A DNA stretch of 64,000 nucleotides from positions 62,001 through 126,000 of the forward strand of contig BDIU01000225.1 of the NCBI GenBank assembly GCA_002118135.1, read 5' to 3'. Origin of the DNA: Trebouxia sp. TZW2008 (Eukaryota > Chlorophyta > Trebouxiophyceae > Trebouxiales > Trebouxiaceae). Shown here piece after piece: positions 1-11,329 of the stretch (within the stretch, counting starts at the first letter, position 1; every line of letters begins with the position of its first letter). Made by a program: the position numbers and the translations under genes. Under the pieces are notes generated by a model, which saw nothing but the letters and a program-made list of their open reading frames with translations, ran no database searches and was not told where the DNA came from.

Positions 1-59
1 GAAGCATGCAAGCAGAAACCACCTGAGATGGGTAGAAGCATGCAAGCAAAAGTACACAA

Positions 60-340
60 ATGGCACTCATTCGTGGTGTGCTCCCAGCAAATGAGGGTTC
101 CTAATTGACCAACAGAAGTGCGCAAGCATCATACCTGACAAGGTCCATGGTATCTTTCCAGCAAATTTGAGCTCCCAAGTGGACATTCAGCAGTGCACAG
201 TAGCCATACCTGGCTAGATGTAATGTGTGTTCCCAGCAAATGAGGGCTTCTAGCAGAAATAAGTGAGCACACAAGTGTACAACAAACATACCTGGCTAGA
301 TTCATTGTGTGCTCCCAGCAAATGAGGGCTCCTAATTGCC
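60..340 (-). repeat. Tandem copies of the nitrilase catalytic-Cys exon edge
   Basis: The 3' edge of nitrilase exon 4 (coding for LICWEHT..LAR followed by the GTATG donor) recurs downstream at about 210-255, 135-180 and 65-108, spaced about 75-80 bp. Copies 2 and 3 keep both the ICW core and a GTATG donor; the fourth has lost the donor. The 40-nt size of the second copy is not a multiple of three, so it is unlikely to be an extra in-frame exon. Confidence 0.75.
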
Positions 341-1533
341 CAATTGAGCTGTTCCAGGCCAGCAGACCGCTGCCATCTCCTTGACCCCAGATGTACCTGC
401 ACACGAATGTCTCCTTAATATTCCTCCTTGACAGCTTTGAGATCACAATGTTGTCCTTGTATCGCGTTGCTCTTTAGCAAGAAAGAGCTGCTGCAATCAG
501 AGTGCATTCAGGCAGTGCAATGACTGCTTTCCAGTTGTGTTGTCTTTACAGCAAGACTGTCCTTGCATCAAGTCTCATTGTAAGCAGACATGACGAAAAC
601 AATCTCCAGTGTTGACTGGTGCTCAATGCTGCAGCACATGGCTCAGGATGAGCCATGGAATTAGAGCAGTTCTGTCAGCGGTGGCTGTGCTTGACAAGGG
701 AAGACTCCAAATTGAGTGTTTGCAAGCTACCTTCCCAAAAATGCATTATTTCGTCACAATACCTCTCAGCAAATGTTGGCAGGATCTTGCGATGAACGCC
801 AAGGAGAGCGCCATCCTTGTCAAATGCCACACTGGAATTGTAGCAAGTTCTGCTGCCTTGAGGCCGCTCACTGATGCCAATAATAATGGCGATCCTGCAG
901 TAGATTTTAGAGAAACTCAACCTGGTTTCGCTAGATTCTGAAAACGCATGCAACTCAACGCATACCAGGAGGAGATACAGTATGCAAGCAAACAAACTTT
1001 GCTCAAGCAAACTGAAATGCACTGTAAGTCAATCAGAAGGTGAATTGTTGGTCTGGATATAGCGCAAAATCTTACGTAATGTACACAGGGCATGGTGCAT
1101 CAATGCCCTATATATCAGAGCAATTTAGCAGTCAAGCAAGCAATGCATGGACAATGCAGGCTTTTGTGTCCAGCATCTGAAGCGTTTTGCTGCCTTCTTG
1201 ATTTTGGTCATCTCCTCGCCATCTCTTGCAACTGACTGGTCTTGGTATTTGCGAATGAGACCTGCTTGGACAGGAGGTGGGTAGGCGTTGATAAAGATCT
1301 GCAGCAACCTCCGGGTTTAATTCGCGCTCTAAAGCAGCCAGAAGCTTGTTCCCGGCACGCAGTAGCTCACTTACCGGGAAGCCCGGCAGATAAGTCTCAG
1401 GAAAGACCACAAGGTCAGCTCCCGAAGCTGCAGCTTTTTCCACGAGAATGACGGCTTTATCTGCTGACGCCGACGCATCCAGAAATACAGGTGATGCATG
1501 GACAGCGGCCACCTTCAGGATTTCCTGAGCCAT
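292..1533 (-). CDS. Nitrilase (C-N hydrolase family), 3' part beyond left edge
   Basis: Aliphatic/aryl nitrilases hydrolyse nitriles to carboxylic acid and ammonia. Four exons can be placed: 1375-1533 (ATG at 1533, ends before a perfect GTAAGT donor), 1177-1298, 763-894 and 292-396, with phases that join cleanly. The catalytic triad is complete: Glu46 in FPETYLPGFP, Lys130 in HRKILPT and Cys164 in ALICWEHTMNLAR, at nearly the spacing of well-studied nitrilases. The segments VGISER-like GISER and WGQGDGSG are also typical of the family. About 174 residues are covered; family members have roughly 300-370, so the C-terminal half lies left of the window or was not found. The donor of the second intron reads CAG|AT instead of CAG|GT (position 1176). 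After exon 4 the sequence repeats the exon's 3' edge. Which nitrile is the substrate cannot be told. Confidence 0.85.
437..585. repeat. Degenerate pogo-like MITE copy in nitrilase intron
   Basis: The stretch contains diverged versions of the internal blocks of the element at 16405-16609 (TTGTCCTT..ATC, CTGC.ATCAGA.TGCA, TGTCCTTGCATCAAG). No clean terminal inverted repeat is left. It lies in the intron between nitrilase exons 3 and 4. Confidence 0.4.
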
Positions 1534-2539
1534 TGCAGGGAGTTAGGTTGCGATTGCCTGATTTTTGCGACCCCACCGCGAGCCCGCCAAGAGACGAGCG
1601 GGTCAGATCGTCAAGATCAGGCAGGAGCAAGTCAGCGGTGACAGATCACCCGACCGGCAACATTATTTAGGGCTGCAGAAGATCATGTGCGGCCTGCCGA
1701 ACGTCGCGTCAACGCGCGTTGTTCTAGCAGCGATAAAACATAGCGAGGTCCTTCGAGCTCAACGACCCTTCGCTCGTAACATTCGTAACTTTTGATGAGT
1801 CATATCGTAAACGGGCCACTCCGACGATAACGCAAGCATGAAGTTTGCAGAGCGCTGGCATCACAGACGAAAATCTCTGTCGGGCTTCGTGCACAAGCGG
1901 ATCGCTCCCGGCGATGGCGCTACTGCGTGGAGTCGGTGCTCTTTGAGTCAGGTCTGTATTCGTGCTTTTGCCCAAACTTTCGCCGCAGGCTCGGAACCTT
2001 TCCTGCAAGTGTGACAAAAAGCCAAAAGCGAGAAAGTTCTTCAGCGACGGGACGTCATGGCTGTTTTCACGGGTCTTTCACCCGCTGTATCCTGTTGCGC
2101 TATCTTGACGCTGATGTATGTGTACGGTGGCGAATTCCTTTCCGGAACCAACCTTTCACCTGTCTCGGTACGCGTACAAATTCTGCTTGCGTCGCTGCTT
2201 CGTACTGGCATACAGCCTTGCGACCGGCCTTCATTTCAATTCTTGACGACTCCTCGAAAATCGGCGTTGCAATCTCTGCAGCATACACAGGCAGTGCCGG
2301 TCAAGGCCTTAGCTAATGGGGTAAGATCCAGACCAGAGGTTGCAAGTAGCGACCTGACCTGGATGGGCGAGTACCAACCAGCTGAGTCCTTGTTCAGCCA
2401 TTCTCAGCTGCCAGCAAACAAGTCTGTCTTGATGTTCACTAGAATTTTCAGGCAAGCACTGCATTTTGCGACTGCAGACGCCATAGTCCGTTGCAGCACT
2501 ATTATAGAGTCAATGCAGAGTCTCTCTCAACTCTGTTCT
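1534..2539. other. Region upstream of nitrilase, no supported gene
   Basis: This 1-kb stretch is richer in CpG than its surroundings and presumably holds the nitrilase promoter. An ATG-started open frame at 2057-2707 (with a GTAAGA donor near 2320) begins with a hydrophobic stretch that could be a signal peptide, but it matches nothing I recognise and could not be joined in phase to the receptor kinase downstream. Confidence 0.4.
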
Positions 2540-3077
2540 TCATTCTGTAAAGTGCTTGCCAAGCTTGCGATGTACTTGCTTTGCAATCACAACTTTCTTG
2601 CCTTTGGAAATCTGCACCATTGCAAACTGTGCTTGACTGCAGCCCTGCCACATGCATGCATGCATGCATCCACACATACATACGTTGATACATTTACGCG
2701 CACATGAGAGCAGGTTCAAAAACACATTAAGTATGTCAAGTAGCAGCATGCAGATGACTTCCCTAGAATACATTGCTGACTCACCTTTTTTGACTCATTT
2801 GCTGCCCATTCTGTAGGATTTTTGGCACTGGCATATTGCCCATTCAGCAAAGCTTGATAGACATCCAGGCTAACGTCATCACACTGCACTGCAAACCCTT
2901 GAAGTTGGGCTGCGTAGGCTACCTGGTTGCTGGAGATATGCCTGACCTTCATGAAGTCCTGGCACAAGGTCAGCTTTTGAACAGTGTCAAAAGTGTAGCC
3001 CGGTTGCTGCCAAAACAGCCATGTTTGCAAATCAACTGCGGCACAGAAGCTGTTGACAGAGAACTGAACAATTTCTG
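2540..3077 (-). CDS. Last two exons of an unidentified minus-strand gene
   Basis: Two exons join in phase. The first, 2785-3077, follows a CTTGCAG acceptor and ends AAAAAG|GTGAGT; it codes for about 97 residues. The second, 2540-2611, follows GTGCAG and codes for 23 residues rich in Lys (KGKKVVIAKQVHRKLGKHF) before a TGA. No in-frame ATG opens the first exon, so at least one 5' exon is missing and should lie right of 3077. That is close to, or overlaps, the unplaced 5' end of the receptor kinase on the other strand. The protein family is not recognised. The clean splice sites, matching phase and stop make it likely to be real; otherwise it is a chance open frame. Confidence 0.4.
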
Positions 3078-3229
3078 CTGCAAGAACCTTATTTGACAAG
3101 TGCCCTTATGCTGAGCAAGTAGCTGTGTGAGCTGTGAAACCTGCTTGCTGTACTGTCAATGCTTCACTTGTGAGCAGCACATCACAATGTGCCAAGCGCC
3201 CCTTATGGGCGGCAATGCAAGTCAAAGAC

Positions 3230-3440
3230 TGCTGGTGCAATCACGTGAGTCAGCTTGAGATCTGTGTTTTACAGCTCATCATGTCAACTGCAATGCATAT
3301 TCAGTGCTGCTGATGCAATCACATGAGTCATCTTGAGTTCCTTGAGCAGATGCTGTCACTCTCACTTCACAATGCTGAGTGCAGCACAGAGCCAGCGCTG
3401 TCAAGACAATCACATGAGACAGCTGAAGTGTCTAGAGCAG
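3230..3440. repeat. Tandem AATCACRTGAGTCA repeats
   Basis: Three copies of a block containing CAATCACGTGAGTCA or close variants occur near 3239, 3320 and 3408. Each carries a GTGAGT that could act as a plus-strand donor. They resemble the exon-edge arrays elsewhere and may be copies of an unplaced 5' exon of the receptor kinase, but the parental exon could not be fixed. Confidence 0.35.
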
Positions 3441-3469
3441 TCACGTCAAGTCACAGCTCATGCTGTTGA

Positions 3470-4083
3470 CTGCAGATTGGCCTGAGCGCAATCAGGGCAC
3501 ATATATGCTACAGATTCACCCAGAACAGAACAGAGCAGGACGACTGCAGCAGACTGTGCTGCATGCGCCTCTGTTCACTGGCAGACAGGCTATGAGCAGT
3601 TTGACCTGCTTCATGCTGTGACTGTGGGCAGCATCACACTCAATTCTGATCTGCCTATGGCCATGAGGCTCACAAGTCATGCTGTTGAGTGCAGGTCGGT
3701 CTGAGCGCTGTCAGTCCACATGTATGGTTCAGATTCATCAAGAGCATGACAAAACAACTGCAGCAGACTGTGCTTCATGCGCTGCTCTTCAGCATGAAAC
3801 CAGCTTTGAGCTTTCAACTTGAAACCTGATATTGACTGCAGATTGGACTGAGCGCTGTCAATCCACCTGCATGGTTCAGATCTATCCAGAGCAGGACAGA
3901 ACGACTGCAGCAGACTGTGCTGCTTGCGCCTCTGTTCAACGGCAGACAGGCTATGAGCAGTTTGATCTGATTCACGCTGTCACTGTGGGCAGCATCACGC
4001 GCGACTCACATTTGCCTATGGCTATGAGACTCAAATGGAGCCCCACTACCAGCAAGGCACAACTGACGGCAAATGTTGTCAAG
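3470..4083 (+). repeat. Three copies of a kinase ectodomain exon
   Basis: The functional exon at 3842-4083 is preceded by two relatives with the same GACTGCAG-type acceptor region: a nearly full copy at about 3471-3680 and a shorter one at about 3692-3800. The first has an insertion of a few bases near 3530 that breaks its reading frame. Confidence 0.75.
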
Positions 4084-7000
4084 GTATGTGCTGTTCAAGA
4101 GCTTGCAAGGTATCCTCACCCCTTGCAGTCACTGCGCGCTTTGCAGTTCACCACGGGTTTCCAAGCTTGGCAATGTCCATGCTGTTTGAAACTTCAAAGG
4201 CTCCAACCCAGCTCACGCCATCCCAGTGGATGTGCACTGTAGCGCAAGCTTCTGCCGGTGTGATTGCCTGCAGTGCATTGTAAGTTCTTCTGCTTTCTCT
4301 ACTACATCACCGGATACGTCATCTTCAGTATGTTGCAGAAGGAGTTAAGATTGAACAGTCGCAAGCTGCTTCTAGTGACAGTGACCAATGCTGAAAAGCT
4401 CACGCACTACAATGCTGGAAGGCTCACGTTTTCTTCTCTTTGCTTCATTGTAGGGAGAGTTGCCGCAGCTGGAACAGCACATCATCCACAACTCAGAGCT
4501 TGCTGCAGCCATTCCCCGCTGGCAGCCTTACAAAGCCCTCTCCATCATTCTTGAGGTATGCAGTCACCCCTGCATGCATGATTGCACAGCAACAGCAAAG
4601 CTGCATGCAACCGAGCCCACGACGGTCCCCAATGGCAGCCCTACAAAGCCCTCTGAAGGCAGTCATCACCCTGTTGCAATGCTGAGTCATTTGTGCAGAT
4701 GGCAATTGTCTGTACAGTCAGCATGCATGAATGCACAGTAAGAGCAAAGTGTGAAAGCTGTATACAATTATGTTTGAGTCATGCCTTGCTGGCAGCCTTA
4801 CAGAGCCCTCTCAATTGTCCTTGAGGAACTTGGTCCTACTTTTGCAAATTTGAACAAAGGACACGAATCAAGTGCATGCACGCAGCCATACAAGGAGTAA
4901 GTCAGTCACCCTCTTGGTGGGTCGTTTGGGAAACAGAGCTGCCCGTACACTGAGCATGCATGCAGTTGCACAACGCCCTCTGCATTGTGCTCGAAGTAAT
5001 CAATCACCCTGTTTGTGGGTTCATTTCATGCATGCCTGCCTGTTGTCTCATCTCATAGATCATGTGACATTTTGTATGACAGGCTGTGTGCAACTGCAAT
5101 GAATCTGGTCAAACATGTAGATGACTGTAGTGCAGATGCAAGGACCAAATGTAGCGCCCTTCATGCTCAGCAAGCAGTATTTGTTGTTGAGCTCGATGCG
5201 TCAGCTCGCTATACACCGTCCTCAAACTTAGACACAATTGCATTGTCCACGCAAGGCCCAAGCGTAGCGCCCTTCACCCTTGGCAAGCAGAACTTGCTGT
5301 TGCAAACTTTGAGACAGCTGGAAAAGAACGACTTTGTGGATGGACACTTGTTCCGCCTTGGCTTGTGACAAATCATCAATGCTGTATATGACTGTGTTGC
5401 AGATGCAAGGGCCCAATGTGGCGCCCTTCACCCTTGGCAAGCAGAACCTGCTGTTGCACACTTTAAGGCAGCTAGAGAAGAACTACTTTGTGGATGGACA
5501 ATTTTTCCGCCTTGGTCGTTGCAGCCATGATGAGTCATTGCAGCAGGCGAATGCAACAGTCATCATTGTGAGAGGCACTCAGGCTGGAAACGGCGGCAAT
5601 GGAATTGGCCTGGAGAAAGTGAGCAACGCCAAAGACATGCTAGCATGCATATGACATGGTGCATAACATGCAAGATTGTACATTGCTGTGGGCATGCCTA
5701 CATGCATGCAATGGGATCCTATCATACTTTCACGCTCTCGGTACATGTGTATGGGAATGAAGGTTTGAAGCCCCAGACTGCAGGCTCAATGTGATTTCAC
5801 AATGCAAGAACACAGGCTCAGTGTTGTCATTGTTTCATCCTGACAATCCTGCCATACCTCAAGGCAAAGGCTGCTTGCACCTGAACAGTTTGATTCTGGT
5901 CAACAGACATGAGGAACATGGTCGTTGCCGGAAGGTACCAATACACTGATGACTGGTTCAGGTGGTGCACTCTTTTCAGCAGCAAATTCAGGACAACTTC
6001 CATGATGCTGGACTTGAGGTCACCAACCTTCATATCACAGTGCCGATACCATACCCCAATGTGACAGTAGCAGACCAGATTGTAGCCATGACTGGACCTC
6101 CATCGCTCTGGCAACAGTATAGGTGAACGCCCCCAACAACAAAGTACACGGTACACTGATGTTATGTATCTTGTCTGTATCTGGCCCTGATTGACAGTGC
6201 CATCTGTATAGATTGTTCCGCTCTGGTCGCTGTTGCGTTGCACTTTGTATTGAGGTTGAACCTGACATCACTAGCAGGCAGCACAGCACAGCACAGCACA
6301 GCGTGCATTGCAGCAACATGCTTGGCCTGCATTACACACACAGATGCCAATGACACTGTGAACAGCAGCTTGTAGTGACAAGCCGAGCACAATGATTTTG
6401 TTGGAGGAAAGCAAGTTTATTTCTGCTCTTAGTAATCATGCCTTGCAAGCACAGATCTTGCCAACACATACCCAACAGCATGTTAGCAGCTCAAATCAAC
6501 AACTCACAGGAAAGAATGTGCTCCAGGAAACTGATAGGCTCTGTGGCAGCGACCTGCCTGGCATGCTTTGCAATCACGACCTTAGTCAAGCAAGCCATAG
6601 CACTACTGTACAAAGCTAAGGGCAAGAAAGCAGGCAGCAATGGTGACTCAGAGGCTGTGAACCCCTGGCAGGTCAGTGTGCTGTGCTGTGCTGTGCTGTG
6701 CTGTGCTGTGCTGTGCTGTGCTGTGCTGTGCTGTGCAAGACCAAGCATGCACAGCTCAATTGCCTGCCGCGTTCTGAGCCAGGCTGCTTGGATTCAAAAC
6801 GCTGTTTTGAAAGTTACGCGTGGTCAAAATCTCAATGGTTGCATTCAAATTTATAATGCAGGTGCCAGCTGCTGCCAGGCAGAAAAGGTTTTTGGACGAT
6901 ATGGCCAACAAGTATGCACGTCTGCTGCACATGAATTTGTACACCGGCCTCAACGCCGACATGGCAGTTGATTTGGAGGTGTGCCGGCTGCCCAGCGGTG

Positions 7001-10000
7001 AACCTTGGGTGCTTGGCTATGGCGCCTGCGGCATAGTCTACAAGGTCTGTATTGCCCTGAACCAAATCTAGACCCTCCTTGGGCTGAAACCAAACCCTTG
7101 CTGGAATGTGGGTCCTCAATCATGCAGTTTTGTTTGTTGGAGACCAGGATGTTTTGATGCGCGGTTCACAGAGGGGGCTAACAAAGTCAAAACTTTGTCG
7201 CCAGCACATACCTTGCTATAAGTGCTCTTAAGCACAACAATTTGCAATCCTTCACACAATCTTTCATCAAGTTGCTCTAGAATTGTCTCTGTGCAGAGTC
7301 TCTGCCTCTGAATTTCCTGCAGTCCCTACACAGCACCTGATTGCGCACGTGCCACTTATGCAGGACATGTTTTTGCCAACCTGGCATTTCAAACATGAGC
7401 GATGTGTACTGCTTGTCTGATTTGTTCTCAGCTGCCTGTATTTCAGCAGTTGGTTTCCTGTCGCAACATGCGGATATTCTACATTGCCAGAACATGGCAT
7501 GCAATGCAGGCTAAGAGGGACGGTGTGCAAGATGTGGCGCTGAAGGTGTTGGCTGCTCCTGCCACTGAGTACATTCAGCTCATGGCTCTCAAAAAGGTGA
7601 ACACCTGCAGGCTGAGGCGTAGATCATTCGCAATTTACATCACGGGACATCAACAAGCACCTGCAGGATCTCCGCTTGTGCAGTTGAGAACAACTACCTA
7701 TGGGCCCCCAGAACTATTACTTTACTAGCACTCTACTCTTAGCAACACCTTTGCGCCACGGGATTGCTCATATAGATCCGCTCATTCTTTTGACAGCTGA
7801 TTAGCTTTGCATGCTCAACACACATCCCCCTTGCCTGTCTAAAGCAGTTGCTTCAACTGTTGGATCCCTGTGCATGACACTGCAGCGCATATTCTGTCTC
7901 AACTGTTTGTAAGCCCCACCAGCAGGACACTGTACCCCGTGGCTCCCACGTGCGCCCTAAGGGTCGCAAAGAAGCTGAGCAATCCTTTTTGTGTGCGGCC
8001 GCAGCTGAACGCGGAGAATCATCACATACAGTTTTGTTGAATTGGGGCGTCCCAACAAGTTTGCTCTACATTGTTCACCATACTCCTGACATGCTGCATC
8101 TTGCTTGCCATGCATAGCAAGCCCTGCCATTGCAGCAGATTTGCTTGCTGCTTGCCCTGAGCTATGTACACATCATGTTACACGTAACGATCCTCCCGCG
8201 ACTCAAACCAACGCCCTGATGATTTGCCATCTGCCACCTTAACCCCTTGGCTGAATGGGGGATTTCCAATGTGGACCCATTACTTCCTTTTCCCATGTAA
8301 TTCAACCGTTATATTACAGTTCAGACAAGCTTGCCTGACCCACAGGTGCCTTTGATGCTACTGAAGTACATGCAATTCGGCATCAACATCATTTTATGTC
8401 AACTTCATTTTGCCACTGATCAATGAACAAAGTCATTGCTGCAGTTTTCCTTGCTGCGAGCCCTGAGGTGAACATAGCGCAGTTCTACGGGCCTTGCGGA
8501 GACCCAGAGAGGCCATTCTTGGAGCTGAGTTACATGCAAGGAGGGTGCGCTATGGCTTTTATGCTTGAGTTTGTCTGTGGCTGACAAACATTGCCTTCCG
8601 CCGCAGGAGATTTGCTTGCTTCGTGCTCTCAGCTATGACCAGAACATAGTGCAGTTCTTTGGGGCTTGCCTAGATCCCGAGGTGCCCTTGTTGGTTCTGG
8701 AGTACATGCAAGGGGGTGATCTACTGCAAGCCATACAGAGGGATGCCTACCCTCAGGCACTAGGGCAGTATGGCTGGTATGGCAAGGGCGCTAAAATCGC
8801 CCTTGATGTTGCCAAAGGCCTAGTGTTCCTTCACAAGAACAAGGCAAGATTGACTTTGCTGTTATCAAGAAGAACAACATAGTGGGTAACAGTGTTGCAC
8901 CATACGTAATACGTGATATGCATACATAATACGGATTACAGCAGTATTGCACAGTATTCGCAATCTGGTCAGTGGATGCGGGTCAAAAATACGTTGATCA
9001 TAAAGAGCACGAAAAGCAGTGCACAATCAACTGTAGCAACACTGTGTAAACATTAACACGAACAAACACCACACTGGCTTGTGTCTTGAAGACAGGTAGG
9101 CCTGACTCGGGTCTGTAAATGTGTGAAGGGTACCCTGGCAGTCATGTCTGTATGTGTTGCAGAGACCCCATTTGCGCTTTGAGGAGAGGTAAACCTGGCT
9201 TGTGTCTCTGGCTGTGCGTGAAGGGCCTTCACAGACCTTCACAGCTTTATAGACGGTATCAGGACTGTCATGCAGAGTCAGATCTTTCACAGGAAGCTTG
9301 CACTCTGTCTGGATCCCTTAGTCCCGTAGATCTGCAGCAAAGATGTCTAGCTCGGTACTGTGCAAGGTGGCTCTTGACGTATGTAGACACCAGGGAGGGT
9401 ATCTGTTGTGGTCAGATAGAGCTGAGTGACAAATGCACGAGACTGCTTTTCTTGATGTTGACAGTCAAGGGCACTTGTTCTAGTCCGTGTTTTGCGCAAA
9501 TTCTGCTCAATTTGCGCTCAATTCTGCATGAGCTTTGAAAGTGCTTGCCTGTGATGAAGCTGTCAGTCTAAAGGCAGTTCTAGGTATAGCAGTCCACCAC
9601 TTTCAAGCCAAACCTTATTGGTTCATAGCGCTGTTGTATTGAGCTGCTGCAAGGGCCTCACTCAACAAACCCTACAACACATTGGTAGCATGAACCCAGC
9701 ATGTATATATATGTGCTATGTAGGTCGTGCACAACGACATCAAGACCAGCAACGTGCTGCTGGGGGAGAATGGGAACATTGCCAAAATTTCGGATGTTGG
9801 CACATCCCGTATTCTGGAGCAGACCTGTACCACAGGCACCTGTCCAATGATGTGCACCTTTGCATATGCTGCACCTGAGCAGCTGATTGGAAATAGAGGA
9901 TCCTGCACTGAGAAGGTAACCCCTCCAACTATTCCATGCTCCCCCCCCCTCCCCGCCCCTCCTGACTCCCTCACCGCCCTTCAAGACCCCGCTTGCCCGC

Positions 10001-11329
10001 CCGCCCCCAGCTGCAGCCCCCTCANNNNNNNNNNNNNNNNNNNNNNNNNNNNNNNNNCCCCCCCCCCCAGCCCCCTCAGACCCCCCTTTACATCCCCTCA
10101 ATCTTTTCCCCAGCAACCTTATGATTTTTGACATGCTTGACCTGTGGCTTTGCCAGAAAGTCAGGAGCTTGCCTAAGCTCTATTGCTTTTTGTACCATTT
10201 CTCCTTGTAATCATGTCATGACCAGCAGCAGCACTGGTCACAGCTGCAAGCTGTGCTGTGAATTGGTCAAAATAGTGGCAAATGGTGCCCACAGCATCAA
10301 AGCACAATTATCTGCAGTATGTGTGGCCCATCTGTTATGCATCTAGCATGTCCTGTCAGCATCAGTTGGAGCAAGTGGTGTTGAATTGGGTGCTGATGGG
10401 TTGCTCTACATGTGTTAAAAGACTCAGCTTGCATGACATACGTGCGCAGTACTAAATCTTTACCAACGATGCAGACTGCATTTACTTGACACCCAGCTGA
10501 CATGATCTTATTGATGCAGGTCGACCTTTTTAGCTTTGGTGTGGTGCTTTGGGAAATTGTAAGCCTCCTTCACGTCTTTTGTCTGTGCTGTATATCAGCT
10601 GCTAATGCACAGTGGGGACTGCAACACTGTACCTATTTGCAGCTCAGTCTGATGTGCATGTTAATTGTGTACAGGTGCTTGAAATCTCAGAATGATTGCA
10701 AACTGCTGATGACTCTGTGTTGCATTGCCATCTGGAGTTCATAGAATGTCTCACTGTTTCTGCCATGCATGATGCACATGCACCACCTACATGTGTGTCA
10801 GCTGTTTAATTCACAACTGTTGACATCCTGTTCTATGATCTGTCCTGTACAAAGCCACGCTTGCAAGGACTGCCCTTTGCGTCCATCCATGCATATTAGT
10901 TCACGTAACTCGGTGTCATGTATCTGTGTTGGTGTCTGCCTGTTGTAAGCAAATGACTCATGATCAGGGTAGTCACTGTTCATTATGCTTGCAATGCGCA
11001 TCCCGCATGCTTGCTGTTTGCTGATGGCTACAGAAAGCTTGCAGGTGACTCAAGAGCCACCGCGTCGAGGTCATATGAGGGAAACAAATGTGCCAGCTGA
11101 GTGTCCCCAAGTCATTGAAGATCTTATCACTGCTTGTCTCAGCGAGCTGCCATCAGACAGGCCGAGCGCCAAAGCGGTATGTCGCATCCTTGAGCAAGCC
11201 ATGCAATCGCAGCCCATGCCAGCAGCTGTTGCTGGCAGAAGCGACTCGGTCAGCAGCGTATTCTGCAGATCAGCTGCGGTTGTCGACCTGGATGCCGGTT
11301 TGACAGAACCAAGCATTCCAAAGCCATAA
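3842..11329 (+). CDS. Receptor-like protein kinase, TKL type, N-terminus not found
   Basis: Exons in phase: 3842-4083, 4454-4555, 5403-5618, 5962-6122, 6455-6671, 6862-7044, 7510-7596, 8607-8843, 9724-9915, 10520-10558 and 11045-11329 (TAA), giving about 654 residues plus a missing start. The first four form an unrecognised Cys- and Asn-containing ectodomain. A single membrane helix (LIGSVAATCLACFAITTLV) is followed by basic residues. The kinase domain has LGYGACGIVYK (Gly loop), VALKVL (Lys), an alpha-C Glu in EICLLRAL, HNDIKTSNVLL, DVG and APEQ, and ends with DRPSA. HND replaces HRD and DVG replaces DFG, so it is a non-RD kinase. The catalytic Lys, loop Asp and Asn are present, so activity is likely. 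The intron at 8844 starts with GC. The intron at 9916 contains an assembly gap. The ligand is unknown. Confidence 0.8.
4454..5025 (+). repeat. Five copies of a kinase ectodomain exon edge
   Basis: The WQPYKALSIILE-coding 3' part of exon 4454-4555 recurs, with varying decay, near 4632, 4790, 4887 and 4968. The copies lie downstream of the intact exon. The one at 4790-4850 keeps the longest open frame. Confidence 0.65.
5128..5618 (+). repeat. Three copies of a kinase ectodomain exon
   Basis: Exon 5403-5618 (MQGPNVAPFTLGKQ...) is preceded by copies of its 5' part at about 5137-5220 and 5250-5370. The second copy is about 90 percent alike over 110 bp and keeps its frame through FRLGL before a stop. 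Only the last copy has the full exon and the GTGAGC donor. Confidence 0.8.
6676..6736. repeat. (TGTGC)n microsatellite
   Basis: About 12 uninterrupted CTGTG units directly after the GTCAGT donor of exon 6455-6671. A shorter run of the complementary motif (CACAG) lies at 6278-6302 in the preceding intron. Confidence 0.95.
8130..8560 (+). repeat. Decayed copies of the kinase alpha-C exon
   Basis: Blocks matching exon 8607-8843 occur upstream of it: CAGATTTGCTTGCTGC..AGCTATG at 8137-8167 with GGTGCCTTTGATGCTACTG..TACATGCAA at 8343-8375, and a more complete copy at about 8440-8550 that still reads ..NIAQFYGPCGDPE..YMQGG in translation. All have lost part of the frame. Confidence 0.65.
10025..10057. 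other. Assembly gap (33 N)
   Basis: A run of 33 N inside the intron after kinase exon 9724-9915. It is flanked on both sides by cytosine-rich, low-complexity sequence (about 9930-10090), so the true length of the tract is unknown. Confidence 1.

Noticed and set aside
4110..4279. Possible kinase ectodomain exon (LAMSMLFETSKAPTQLTPSQW)
   Set aside because: It would leave a 26-bp intron before it and a phase clash with exon 4454-4555, whereas exon 3842-4083 joins 4454 directly in phase.
9027..9290. Minus-strand frame in kinase intron with repeated YLSS(R/K)
   Set aside because: Arises from a short internal duplication in intron 8844-9723; no start, splice site or homology.
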